This document shows positions 1-5,940 of a stretch of 10,208 nt of DNA, piece by piece. Under the pieces are notes generated by a model. It saw only the letters and a list, made by a program, of their open reading frames with translations, made no database searches and was not told where the DNA came from. The translations under genes and the position numbers were made by a program. Numbering within the stretch: position 1 is the stretch's first letter; the number at the start of each line of letters is the position of its first letter. Origin of the DNA: JAQUYS01 sp964430665 (GTDB taxonomy: Archaea > Nanobdellota > Nanobdellia > Woesearchaeales > SKGA01); the NCBI GenBank assembly GCA_964430665.1, contig CAYSFC010000026.1, forward strand, positions 1-10,208. Reading direction: 5' to 3'.

Positions 1-3
1 TCA

Positions 4-126
4 TTAATGAATTTTTCTGATTTTCTGTTTACCTGAACGCAGATACCTGTTTTTGGCGTGGCGCTCTTTTAATTCTAACTTTAGAAGAGAGTTTCTTATT
101 TCTGGAGAATTATTTTTATGGAAAAA
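4..126 (-). pseudogene. Frame-shifted C-terminal continuation of the gene at 116-322
   Basis: In the neighbouring minus-strand frame the sequence is open from a stop at 157-159 down to the TAA at 4-6. From about residue HKNNSPEIRN it reads as a plausible basic, helical tail (SLLKLELKERHAKNRYLRSG, then KQKIRKIH). It has no ATG of its own and begins sensibly only if joined to the 116-322 frame at the T6 run. The part around 31-66 is clearly richer in G and C than its surroundings. Possible explanations are a homopolymer sequencing or assembly error, a true frameshift mutation, or slippage at the T6 run. A separate small protein starting at TTG (142-144) is also possible but less convincing. Confidence 0.4.
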
Positions 127-322
127 ATCTAAATTCAGTATCAAAAGAATACGGAGTTAATTTTTTATAATTTTTAAAATATATTTCCTTACAATCATGA
201 CATTTGTATACTTCATGAGTTCTTCCGTTAACAGAAGTAATTTCAGATATTTTTGTAGAATGAATATGTTCGCAAATATTTTCTTCTTTTCCACTATACC
301 ATTTTTTAATAAATTCAAACAT
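116..322 (-). CDS. Small zinc-ribbon-like protein, probably frameshifted
   Basis: This 68-residue frame has a possible metal site: C17, H19 and H21 near the N-terminus and a C41-H-D-C44 knuckle. That spacing resembles a small zinc ribbon, but I recognise no named family. The start at 322 is supported by a TATA-like TTTATAAA centred about 28 bases upstream, as expected for a leaderless archaeal mRNA, and no ribosome binding site is seen. The frame closes just after a run of six A on the plus strand (122-127; T6 in the mRNA sense), ending FRFFP-stop. If that run were one base shorter, the frame would continue about 38 more residues to a stop at 4-6, giving roughly 105 residues. The gene is divergent from the small-gene pair starting at 393. 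Function unknown; being a real gene is moderately likely. Confidence 0.55.
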   Translation of the reverse strand: MFEFIKKWYSGKEENICEHIHSTKISEITSVNGRTHEVYKCHDCKEIYFKNYKKLTPYSFDTEFRFFP

Positions 323-346
323 CTTAATTTTGTAATTAGATTTAGA

Positions 347-354
347 TTTATAAA
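347..354 (-). promoter_or_regulatory. TATA box for the 116-322 gene
   Basis: TTTATAAA lies in the 70-base gap between the divergent genes, centred about 28 bases upstream of the ATG at 322. This is the archaeal TATA-to-start distance, so the mRNA is probably leaderless. The motif is palindromic and could bind TBP in either orientation, but it lies about 43 bases from the plus-strand start at 393. A weaker T/A-rich stretch at 366-373 is better placed for that gene. Confidence 0.5.
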
Positions 355-392
355 GTTTAGCAATGTTTTTAAAGAAATTTAGATTCTGAGAA

Positions 393-755
393 ATGATGAA
401 GCAAGTGACAAAAGAGAGATTATTAAAATCAAAAAAGGGTCAAGCAGTTAAGATTGGAGGAATTTATTATAATTTTAAACCTTACGAAGATATACTTTTA
501 GGTTTAAAAAATGTTGAAGGACGTACTATTGTTGTTGATGAAAATGGCGAAAGAATAGGAAGTTTTGAGAAAAAAATTAAAAGTGTTTCAGATCTGTGTT
601 ATGGAATATATGATTCTGTTAATGATGAAATTGGCAGATATTGTGAAGATTTTGTGTGTAAAAAATATGGTTGTAGGGAAGAAAATATTTGTAAAAATAT
701 AAAAAACCCTATAATATACTTGCTTAGAAATTATAAAAATGAATTGGTGAAATGA
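393..755 (+). CDS. Hypothetical protein, 120 aa, cysteine-bearing C-terminal half
   Basis: I do not recognise this family. The N-terminal half is basic, then mixed in character, with a segment around 42-60 (VEGRTIVVDENGERIGSFEK) that looks like beta strands and a turn. The C-terminal half has five cysteines, C69, C84, C89, C94 and C100, the last four spaced C-x4-C-x4-C-x5-C, which could bind metal or form disulfides. No signal peptide or membrane segment is evident. Two consecutive ATG codons (393 and 396) offer alternative starts. There is no clear ribosome binding site, and a weak TATA-like TTTTTAAA about 24-27 bases upstream would suit a leaderless transcript. The stop codon directly abuts the ATG of the next gene, so the two are almost certainly co-transcribed. 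Uninterrupted coding and this coupling support a real gene; function unknown. Confidence 0.65.
   Translation: MMKQVTKERLLKSKKGQAVKIGGIYYNFKPYEDILLGLKNVEGRTIVVDENGERIGSFEKKIKSVSDLCYGIYDSVNDEIGRYCEDFVCKKYGCREENICKNIKNPIIYLLRNYKNELVK
746..750 (+). promoter_or_regulatory. Ribosome binding site for the 756-962 gene
   Basis: GGTGA matches the core of the archaeal Shine-Dalgarno sequence (GGAGGTGAT) and lies five bases before the ATG at 756, inside the last codons of the upstream gene. It selects the ATG at 756 as the start and suggests that translation of the two genes is coupled. Confidence 0.6.
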
Positions 756-962
756 ATGAAATATGAATTAGATAGTACTTATGAGGGTGCTTTGGTATGG
801 AAAGGACATGCTGAAGAAGCTGCAGATAATTGTAGAGATAGTTTGAGAAATATAATTGATGTTTTCAAAAGAAACATACAACCTAATTTGGAACAGAAAA
901 AAGAAAAGAAAGCAAATGAAATAATAGATTATTTCAAAATGCTTGAAAAACAATATTTTTAA
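756..962 (+). CDS. Hypothetical small helical protein, 68 aa
   Basis: The family is not recognised. The protein is highly charged and apparently all-helical: residues 17-40 and 46-67 look like two amphipathic helices, the second rich in Lys and Glu around KKEKKANE. It has one cysteine, no signal peptide and no membrane segment. The start is well supported by a GGTGA site five bases upstream, and the ATG follows the stop of the preceding gene with no gap. The gene ends at 962, one base before the end of the convergent ferredoxin gene. A T-rich stretch at 954-969 spans the stop and could help end transcription. Size and pairing would allow a partner or regulator of the 120-residue protein, but nothing in the sequence shows what it does. 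Confidence 0.65.
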   Translation: MKYELDSTYEGALVWKGHAEEAADNCRDSLRNIIDVFKRNIQPNLEQKKEKKANEIIDYFKMLEKQYF

Positions 963-1151
963 TTATTCTTCTGTAACTGTTATTGCATCGGCAGGACATG
1001 AGCCCACACATGCTTTACATCCAACACATTTTGAAGCGTTGACAGGATAAGATTTTCCGTCTTTCATTTCAAATACTCCTTGTGGACAAACTGCAACACA
1101 AGTTTCGCATCCTATGCATTTTTCTTTATCTACTTTTACAATAAAACCCAT
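963..1151 (-). CDS. 2[4Fe-4S] ferredoxin
   Basis: This is a complete 62-residue bacterial-type ferredoxin with two classical cluster motifs: C12-x2-C15-x2-C18-x3-C22-Pro and C42-x2-C45-x2-C48-x3-C52-Pro. Each set binds one [4Fe-4S] cluster, with C22 and C52 crossing to the opposite cluster as is known for the family. It is a small cytoplasmic low-potential electron carrier. It lies downstream of the pyruvate:ferredoxin oxidoreductase gene on the same strand, so it is the obvious electron acceptor for that enzyme. The ATG at 1151 follows an AGGTGA site six bases upstream. A single transcript with the oxidoreductase is possible, but the 139-base gap leaves room for its own promoter. Downstream it abuts the convergent gene ending at 962. 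Confidence 0.96.
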   Translation of the reverse strand: MGFIVKVDKEKCIGCETCVAVCPQGVFEMKDGKSYPVNASKCVGCKACVGSCPADAITVTEE

Positions 1152-1157
1152 TTTTAT

Positions 1158-1163
1158 TCACCT
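1158..1163 (-). promoter_or_regulatory. Ribosome binding site of the ferredoxin gene
   Basis: On the minus strand this reads AGGTGA, a strong match to the archaeal Shine-Dalgarno core, six bases before the ATG at 1151. It shows that the ferredoxin is translated from a leadered mRNA, unlike the likely leaderless oxidoreductase upstream. Confidence 0.75.
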
Positions 1164-1192
1164 GTTGGAAAATGTACCGAAGGGCTTTGCAC

Positions 1193-1212
1193 TTTCAATA
1201 TTTTTATTGAAA
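1193..1212. repeat. Inverted repeat in the ferredoxin leader
   Basis: Perfect 8-base arms TTTCAATA and TATTGAAA flank a TTTT spacer, about 42-61 bases upstream of the ferredoxin start. It could be a repressor operator, an RNA hairpin, or chance in AT-rich DNA. The A/T-rich centre could also serve as a TATA element, putting a transcription start near 1175. Confidence 0.4.
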
Positions 1213-1217
1213 ATGAT

Positions 1218-1229
1218 GAACTTTAGTTC
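1218..1229. repeat. Short palindrome GAACTTTAGTTC
   Basis: Perfect 5-base arms GAACT and AGTTC are separated by TT, only five bases from the inverted repeat at 1193-1212. Two adjacent dyads upstream of a gene are typical of regulator binding sites, but no regulator gene is in view and the site is short enough to arise by chance. Confidence 0.3.
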
Positions 1230-1276
1230 TTCACTTCCAGCACATTTTTCTTTGTCTACTTTACAATAAAATCAAT
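1230..1276 (-). pseudogene. Decayed fragment of a ferredoxin gene 5' end
   Basis: Read on the minus strand, this stretch aligns with the first 16 codons of the intact ferredoxin at 963-1151. By my hand alignment 38 of 48 positions match, with one single-base gap. The run encoding DFIV, then VDKEKC, is clear. The start codon is ATT in place of ATG, one A is missing (which breaks the frame and creates an in-frame TAG), and the second cluster cysteine is replaced by serine in the frame after the gap. Similarity fades after the codon for the following Glu. The frame after the gap stays open for 33 codons to a TGA overlapping the real ferredoxin's ribosome binding site. This looks like a tandem ferredoxin duplicate that has lost all but its first codons. 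Confidence 0.6.
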
Positions 1277-1290
1277 TTATTTATTTATCA

Positions 1291-4200
1291 TTAACAATCT
1301 TTATTTTCTGTGTTGAAACTTTTTATTATTTGGTTTCTAAATAAATTATCTGTTTTGGCTAATTCTAATAATTTTTTTGCTCTTTCAGGATCTGTTCTTT
1401 TTAAAACAGAATATCTATTTTGTTCATAAATGTAGTCTTCAAATCCTTCTAACTTTTGTTCTTCCCAAATTAATTTTTTATCTGAATTTGGATTGTATCT
1501 ATACATTGGCCAGTAACCTGAAGTAAATGCATCTTTTGAAACTTTTTCTATTGTTTCCATGTTTGAACCATGTGCAATGCAATTTGAATATGCTATTATA
1601 ATTGAAGGTCCATCAAATTCTTCAGCTTCTTTTATTGCTTTTAATGTTTGCATTTTGTTTGCAGCATAATTTATTGAAGCAACATAAACATTGCCATAAC
1701 TCATCATCATTAGACCTAGATTTTTCTTTGGAGTGTCTTTTCCTGCAACAGAAAATTTAGCTGTTGCTCCTCTAGGAGTTGATTTTGATGTTTGACCTCC
1801 AGTGTTTGCATATTGTTCGTTATCTAAAATTAAAATGTTAACGTTTTTACCTTGTGCTACAACGTGGTCTAAACCACCAAATCCAATATCGTATGCCCAA
1901 CCATCTCCACCGATAATCCAAACACTTTTTTGGGAAAGAAAATCTTTATTTTCGTTTATTCTTTTTAAGATTTCTTCACTATCTCCATAAACTTTTTGAA
2001 GGGCTGAAGGTAATAATTTTAATACTTCTTTAACTTGTTCATCATTATTTTTATTTTCCCAAACTTGAAGTAATTTTTTTAGTGCATCTTGTAATTCATA
2101 TGTTGTTCCTATTTGAATTAAATTTTCTATGTCTTTCTTTAAAATTTCTTTTATTTTATCTATTCCAATTTTCATACCTAAGCCATATTCTGCATTATCT
2201 TCAAAAAGAGAATTTGCCCAAGCAGGTCCTTTTCCATTATTATCTAGAGCAAAAGGAACTATAGGAAATGTTCCTCCAAATATTGAAGAACAACCTGTTG
2301 CGTTTGCAATTACCATCTTGTCTCCAAATAATTGTGTAACCAATTTTATGTATGGTGTTTCTCCACATCCTGCACAAGCGCCAGAAAATTCGAAATATGG
2401 TTTTCTTAATTGACTTTCTTGAATTGTTCCTGGAATTGCTCCTTCTAAAACGTTATCTGGTAAATTGTCGAAGAATTTTTGATTTTCTGCTTCGCCTTTA
2501 TCCAATGATTCTTGTAACGGAATCATTTTTAATGCATTTGTTGGACAATCTATTACGCAGTGTTTACAACCAAGACAATCTTCTGGATAAACTTGAACTC
2601 TGAATTTTAAGTTTGAATTGTTTTTTGTTTTTGAATCTAAAACTTCGAAATTTTTTGGAGCGTTCTTTAAATCATCTGGGTGAATCTGTTTTGTTCTTAT
2701 TGCTGCATGAGGGCAAACAAAGGAACATTGACCACATTGTATACATTTACTTGCATCCCAATATGGAACTAAATCTGTTGCACATCTTTTTTCTAATTTA
2801 GTTGTGTTTAAAGGAACTTTTCCATCTAAAGGCATGTCTGAAACTTTAATTGAGTTTCCTTCTAATTCCATTATTGGTTTTATTACATTTTTTGTAAATG
2901 TGTCTGCATCTTCAGGAATTAAATTTATTTTTTCTTGATGCTTTGAAGTTTTTTCTATTGTTGCTTCGTGTAATTCATCTAGAGATTTATTTATTGCTTC
3001 AATATTTTTATTGATTATTTCTTCTCCTTTAGAAGCATATTGTTTTTTTGTGTGTTCTTTGATTAATTCTAAGGATTTATCTAAATCAATTATGTTTGCT
3101 AGTTTAAAGAAAGCTACTTGCATTATTGTATTTATTCTGTGGCCTAAACCAACTTCTTTTGCTAATTTTGTTGCGTCAATAGTATACACTTTTATATTTT
3201 TTTCAAGAATAATATCTTGTAATTCTTTTGTTAAATTTTGGAATAATTCTTCAGGAGAATAATGTGAATTTATTAAAAATATTCCTCCTTCTTTTATTCC
3301 TTTTAGAACATTATATTTTCTTATATATGAGCATTTGTGTAAAGAAATTATATCTGCTTCATCTACATCATATTGTGAAAGTATTTGTTTATCACTAAAT
3401 CTTAAATGAGATATTGTTACTCCGCCAGATTTTTTTGAATCGTATTCAAAATACGCAGAAACGAATTTATCTGTGCTTTCTCCAATTATTTTTATTGTGT
3501 TTTTATTTGCACTTACAGTTCCGTCAGAACCATATCCCCAAAACTTACATCTTATAGTATCTTTGTTTTCGGAATTTATTTTTTCATTTATTTTTATGGA
3601 TGTTTTTGTAACATCGTCATTTATACCTATTGTAAAATTATGATGTGGTTTGTCTTTTAAAAATTTATATATTGCATTAACCATGCTCGGTGTAAATTCT
3701 TTTGATGAGAGCCCATATCTTCCTCCATAAATATTTGGTATGTGAGGGTTAGGATTTTCTTCTGATGAAAAGGCTGCAACAACGTCTAAATATAATGGTT
3801 CTCCAACTGAACCTGCTTCTTTTGTTCTATCTAGAACTGCAATTTTTTTAACAGATTTAGGAATTTGAGATAAAAAATCTTTTATTGAGAATGGCCTATA
3901 TAGATGCACTATAACTAAACCTACTTTTTCTCCTTTAGAAGTTAAATAATCTATTGTTTCTTTTATTGTATCTGTTGATGAACCCATAGAGACTATTAAT
4001 CTTTCTGCATCCGGACTTCCATAATATTGAAATAGATTGTATGTTCTTCCTGTTTTTTGAGAAAATATATTCATATATTTTTTTACAATTTCAGGAGCTT
4101 GTTGATAGTATTTGTTAACTGTTTCTCTGCCTTGAAAATAAACATCTGGATTTTGTGCTCCAACTTTTACGAAAGGTTTTTCAGGTCTTATGGATCTGTT

Positions 4201-4812
4201 TCTAAAATTTTGAACAAATTTGTAATCTACCATAGATTTCAATGTATCGTCATCAATAGTTTCAATTTTATTTATTGAATGTGAAACTCTAAATCCGTCA
4301 AAGAAGTGTAAGAAAGGAATTTTTGATTCTAATGTTGCTAAGTGAGCAATTACAGCCATATCTTGTGCTTCTTGTATATTTGAAGACGATAATAATGCAA
4401 ATCCTGTTCCTCTTGTTGCCATAACATCAGAATGATCTCCAAAAATAGATAGAGATTGATATGCTAATGATCTTGAAGCTACATGAAAAACTGTTGGAAG
4501 CATTTCTCCTGCTATTTTAAACATATTTGGAAGCATCAATAACAAACCTTGTGAGGCTGTAAAAGTGGTTGTTAAGGCACCTGCAGTTAAGGCACCATGT
4601 ATTGCACCTGCGGCACCCCCTTCAGATTGCATTTCTTGAACTTTAGGAACTGTATTAAATAAATTTGGTTGGTTCTTAGATGCCCATAAATCTGCTAATT
4701 CTCCCATGGGAGAAGAAGGTGTTATTGGATAGATTGCAGCTATCTCTGAAAACTTGTATGCGATGTTAGCTGCCGCTGTATTTCCGTCGCAGTTAATATA
4801 CCTCTTTTTCAT
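1291..4812 (-). CDS. nifJ: Single-chain pyruvate:ferredoxin (flavodoxin) oxidoreductase
   Basis: This cytoplasmic enzyme converts pyruvate and CoA to acetyl-CoA and CO2, reducing ferredoxin. All core domains are present in order. Residues 1 to about 255 are the pyrimidine-binding domain (YPITPSSPMGE at 28-38, with T31, E64 and R114 matching the known active-site numbering of the Desulfovibrio africanus enzyme). About 260-410 is the transketolase C-terminal-like domain. About 420-625 is the gamma domain (GYGSDGTVSANK from 426). About 630-680 holds the EKR motif (674-676). About 681-770 is a two-cluster ferredoxin domain (C690, C693, C696, C700 and C746, C749, C752, C756). About 800-1173 binds TPP and Mg (GGDGWAYD at 968-975, with N1003) and carries the proximal cluster cysteines C813, C816, C841 and C1078. 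At 1173 residues it lacks the C-terminal extension of the 1232-residue D. africanus protein. The ferredoxin gene lies downstream, and a TATA box suits a leaderless start. Nearly all catalytic residues I could check are intact. Confidence 0.98.
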   Translation of the reverse strand: MKKRYINCDGNTAAANIAYKFSEIAAIYPITPSSPMGELADLWASKNQPNLFNTVPKVQEMQSEGGAAGAIHGALTAGALTTTFTASQGLLLMLPNMFKIAGEMLPTVFHVASRSLAYQSLSIFGDHSDVMATRGTGFALLSSSNIQEAQDMAVIAHLATLESKIPFLHFFDGFRVSHSINKIETIDDDTLKSMVDYKFVQNFRNRSIRPEKPFVKVGAQNPDVYFQGRETVNKYYQQAPEIVKKYMNIFSQKTGRTYNLFQYYGSPDAERLIVSMGSSTDTIKETIDYLTSKGEKVGLVIVHLYRPFSIKDFLSQIPKSVKKIAVLDRTKEAGSVGEPLYLDVVAAFSSEENPNPHIPNIYGGRYGLSSKEFTPSMVNAIYKFLKDKPHHNFTIGINDDVTKTSIKINEKINSENKDTIRCKFWGYGSDGTVSANKNTIKIIGESTDKFVSAYFEYDSKKSGGVTISHLRFSDKQILSQYDVDEADIISLHKCSYIRKYNVLKGIKEGGIFLINSHYSPEELFQNLTKELQDIILEKNIKVYTIDATKLAKEVGLGHRINTIMQVAFFKLANIIDLDKSLELIKEHTKKQYASKGEEIINKNIEAINKSLDELHEATIEKTSKHQEKINLIPEDADTFTKNVIKPIMELEGNSIKVSDMPLDGKVPLNTTKLEKRCATDLVPYWDASKCIQCGQCSFVCPHAAIRTKQIHPDDLKNAPKNFEVLDSKTKNNSNLKFRVQVYPEDCLGCKHCVIDCPTNALKMIPLQESLDKGEAENQKFFDNLPDNVLEGAIPGTIQESQLRKPYFEFSGACAGCGETPYIKLVTQLFGDKMVIANATGCSSIFGGTFPIVPFALDNNGKGPAWANSLFEDNAEYGLGMKIGIDKIKEILKKDIENLIQIGTTYELQDALKKLLQVWENKNNDEQVKEVLKLLPSALQKVYGDSEEILKRINENKDFLSQKSVWIIGGDGWAYDIGFGGLDHVVAQGKNVNILILDNEQYANTGGQTSKSTPRGATAKFSVAGKDTPKKNLGLMMMSYGNVYVASINYAANKMQTLKAIKEAEEFDGPSIIIAYSNCIAHGSNMETIEKVSKDAFTSGYWPMYRYNPNSDKKLIWEEQKLEGFEDYIYEQNRYSVLKRTDPERAKKLLELAKTDNLFRNQIIKSFNTENKDC

Positions 4813-4832
4813 GTATTTTTTTATAATTTAGG

Positions 4833-4844
4833 TATATATAAATT
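4833..4844 (-). promoter_or_regulatory. TATA box of the oxidoreductase gene, leaderless start
   Basis: On the minus strand this reads AATTTATATATA, a near-consensus archaeal TATA box. Its centre is about 26 bases upstream of the ATG at 4812, so transcription should begin at or next to the A of the start codon. The bases between it and the ATG have no Shine-Dalgarno match, which agrees with a leaderless mRNA. It lies in the 46-base gap after the methyltransferase gene, so the oxidoreductase has its own promoter even though the two genes are close and co-oriented. Confidence 0.7.
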
Positions 4845-4858
4845 TAATGGGGTTGTGT

Positions 4859-5497
4859 TTATTTTTTTTTCATATACCATACTTTTACAATAAATTTTCC
4901 ATTAAGGGCAGTATATTCATGATTTTTTATGAATTCAAAATATTTGCCGAATGATTCTTCAATTTCTTTGTCTAAAAACAATTTAGTATAATGACCATTT
5001 CTATATTTCTCATTATTTCCTTTTTCAATAAATCCTAATTTATGACTATGTTCACTAAATCCATGAAGATAAAATATAGTTCCTGGTTTTGATGCATTTA
5101 AAAGGTTGTTTATATAAGCATTCCAGTACTTATCTCTTATGTGATGTAAACAACCACAATCCAATATTACATCAAATTTTCCAAAATTATATTTTTTTGT
5201 AACGTCTGCTTGATTAAAGTTAATTTTAACATTATTTTCTTCAGCTAGTTTTTTAGAAATTTTTAAAGCCTCTTCTGTAAAATCAAATGCAGTTACATCA
5301 AAACCTTGTTTTGTAAAGTATACAGAATTTTTACCACTACCACAACCAATATCTAATAATTTTCCTGTAATATTATTTTCTTTAAGAAAATTAGCAAATT
5401 GTTTAATAGTATCTTCGACAATTGGTTTTTGATAATCTCTATCAGGGTTCTTCCAATTTTCTTCCATGAATTCCTTTTCAAATTGATTTTCATCCAT
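4859..5497 (-). CDS. Class I SAM-dependent methyltransferase
   Basis: This 212-residue protein has a Rossmann-type methyltransferase fold. Motif I is LLDIGCGSGKNS at 47-58 (SAM binding), followed by the acidic residue D72 at the end of strand two (DVTAFDF), the ADV at 97-99 near the adenine site, and FDVILDCGCLHHI at 108-120 for strand four. The C-terminal third (about 140-212) completes the sheet and holds the variable substrate-binding part. Overall it resembles TehB or thiopurine methyltransferase-like small-molecule enzymes, but the substrate cannot be told from sequence. It is cytoplasmic, with no membrane segment. The ATG at 5497 is chosen because GAAGGTG lies five bases upstream. The gene diverges from the cysteine-cluster gene at 5620 and sits 46 bases before the oxidoreductase gene, which has its own promoter, so joint function is not implied. 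Confidence 0.9.
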   Translation of the reverse strand: MDENQFEKEFMEENWKNPDRDYQKPIVEDTIKQFANFLKENNITGKLLDIGCGSGKNSVYFTKQGFDVTAFDFTEEALKISKKLAEENNVKINFNQADVTKKYNFGKFDVILDCGCLHHIRDKYWNAYINNLLNASKPGTIFYLHGFSEHSHKLGFIEKGNNEKYRNGHYTKLFLDKEIEESFGKYFEFIKNHEYTALNGKFIVKVWYMKKK

Positions 5498-5502
5498 TTT
5501 TA

Positions 5503-5509
5503 CACCTTC
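5503..5509 (-). promoter_or_regulatory. Ribosome binding site of the methyltransferase gene
   Basis: On the minus strand this reads GAAGGTG, five bases before the ATG at 5497, and fits the archaeal Shine-Dalgarno sequence. It decides the start codon. Confidence 0.65.
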
Positions 5510-5525
5510 ATTATTTAATTGGTTT

Positions 5526-5536
5526 AAAATATATAA
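5526..5536 (-). promoter_or_regulatory. TATA-like element upstream of the methyltransferase gene
   Basis: TTATATATTTT on the minus strand is a good archaeal TATA match. Usual spacing would start transcription near 5505, on or inside the ribosome binding site. Either the leader is only a few bases long or another element is used, for example the weaker AAATTTATGG at about 5552-5561, which would give a leader of about 33 bases. I cannot choose between them. Confidence 0.4.
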
Positions 5537-5619
5537 GTTTTGTTAAAAATCCATAAATTTCAAATAGATTGGTTTTATTAATAGAAATGCATTATTTTTT
5601 TGGATAAGACGGATATTGA

Positions 5620-5940
5620 TTGGAAAAAGCTAGTGAATATTGTATAACAACATGTAAAGCAAAATGTTGTAAGCGAGGGAAACTTCCTCTTCTTGCTGAA
5701 GAAAGAAAAATGTTCAATTCTAACCGTATTGATGAACATGGATTTTATGATTTGAGTGGTGGTTGTGAATATTTGGATGAGAATTTTAAATGTAAACTTT
5801 ATAATAAACGTCCTAAAATGTGTAGAGATTATCCTTTCCATCAAATAGGTCCCATAAAATTTGCTACAACTTTATGTGAAGGAGTGGTTGAAGGCATATT
5901 TGATGAAGAAATAGAAAAAAGAAATGTTAAAAAATTATGA
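5620..5940 (+). CDS. YkgJ-type cysteine-cluster protein (zinc/iron-chelating family)
   Basis: This 106-residue protein has the hallmark of the YkgJ/CxxCxxCC family, thought to bind zinc or iron, although no biochemical role is well established. The cluster is C8-x3-C12-x3-C16-C17 near the N-terminus. It is followed by C49 (GGCEYL), C58, the signature RPKMCRDYPF at 64-73 containing C68, and C86. Eight cysteines in total match the family pattern. The start is a TTG at 5620. An in-frame TGA lies immediately upstream and the next ATG (5710) would remove the essential cysteines, so TTG is the only sensible choice. A good ribosome binding site is lacking. The protein is soluble and cytoplasmic. The gene diverges from the methyltransferase and overlaps the convergent surface-protein gene by six bases. 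Confidence 0.85.
   Translation: MEKASEYCITTCKAKCCKRGKLPLLAEERKMFNSNRIDEHGFYDLSGGCEYLDENFKCKLYNKRPKMCRDYPFHQIGPIKFATTLCEGVVEGIFDEEIEKRNVKKL
5915..5934 (-). terminator. T-tract terminator of the surface-protein gene
   Basis: Right after the TAA at 5935-5937 the minus strand carries two T6 runs (5934-5929 and 5920-5915) separated by a short A/C-containing stretch. Archaeal RNA polymerase is known to stop at such oligo-T tracts without a hairpin. They lie inside the end of the convergent cysteine-cluster gene. Confidence 0.45.

Noticed and set aside
24..70. A G/C-richer patch with a possible GAGCGC/GCGTTC stem, considered as a structured RNA or box C/D RNA.
   Set aside because: The stem is short with one wobble pair and a 20-base loop. 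No clean box C or D pair or tRNA T-arm was found. The patch is better explained as part of the basic C-terminal coding frame.
157..363. A 68-codon minus-strand open frame overlapping the zinc-ribbon gene in another frame.
   Set aside because: Its translation is a string of Leu, Ile and Lys typical of AT-rich out-of-frame sequence, and it lacks the cysteine pattern.
768..953. Minus-strand open frame opposite the 756-962 gene.
   Set aside because: It is a Phe/Ile-rich antisense shadow, while the plus-strand gene has a ribosome binding site and is coupled to its neighbour.
1274..1287. ATTTATTTATTTAT tetranucleotide run after the oxidoreductase stop.
   Set aside because: It is only three and a half AT-rich units, within expectation for this base composition, and on the transcript strand it is A-rich so it does not make an oligo-T terminator.
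1802..4278. Several plus-strand open frames of 60-94 codons within the oxidoreductase gene.
   Set aside because: All are antisense to a fully conserved enzyme and have low-complexity translations rich in Phe, Leu and Ser.
5578..5844. An 88-codon minus-strand open frame opposite the cysteine-cluster gene.
   Set aside because: Its Phe/Ile/Thr-rich translation matches no family, and the opposite strand carries the full eight-cysteine family signature.
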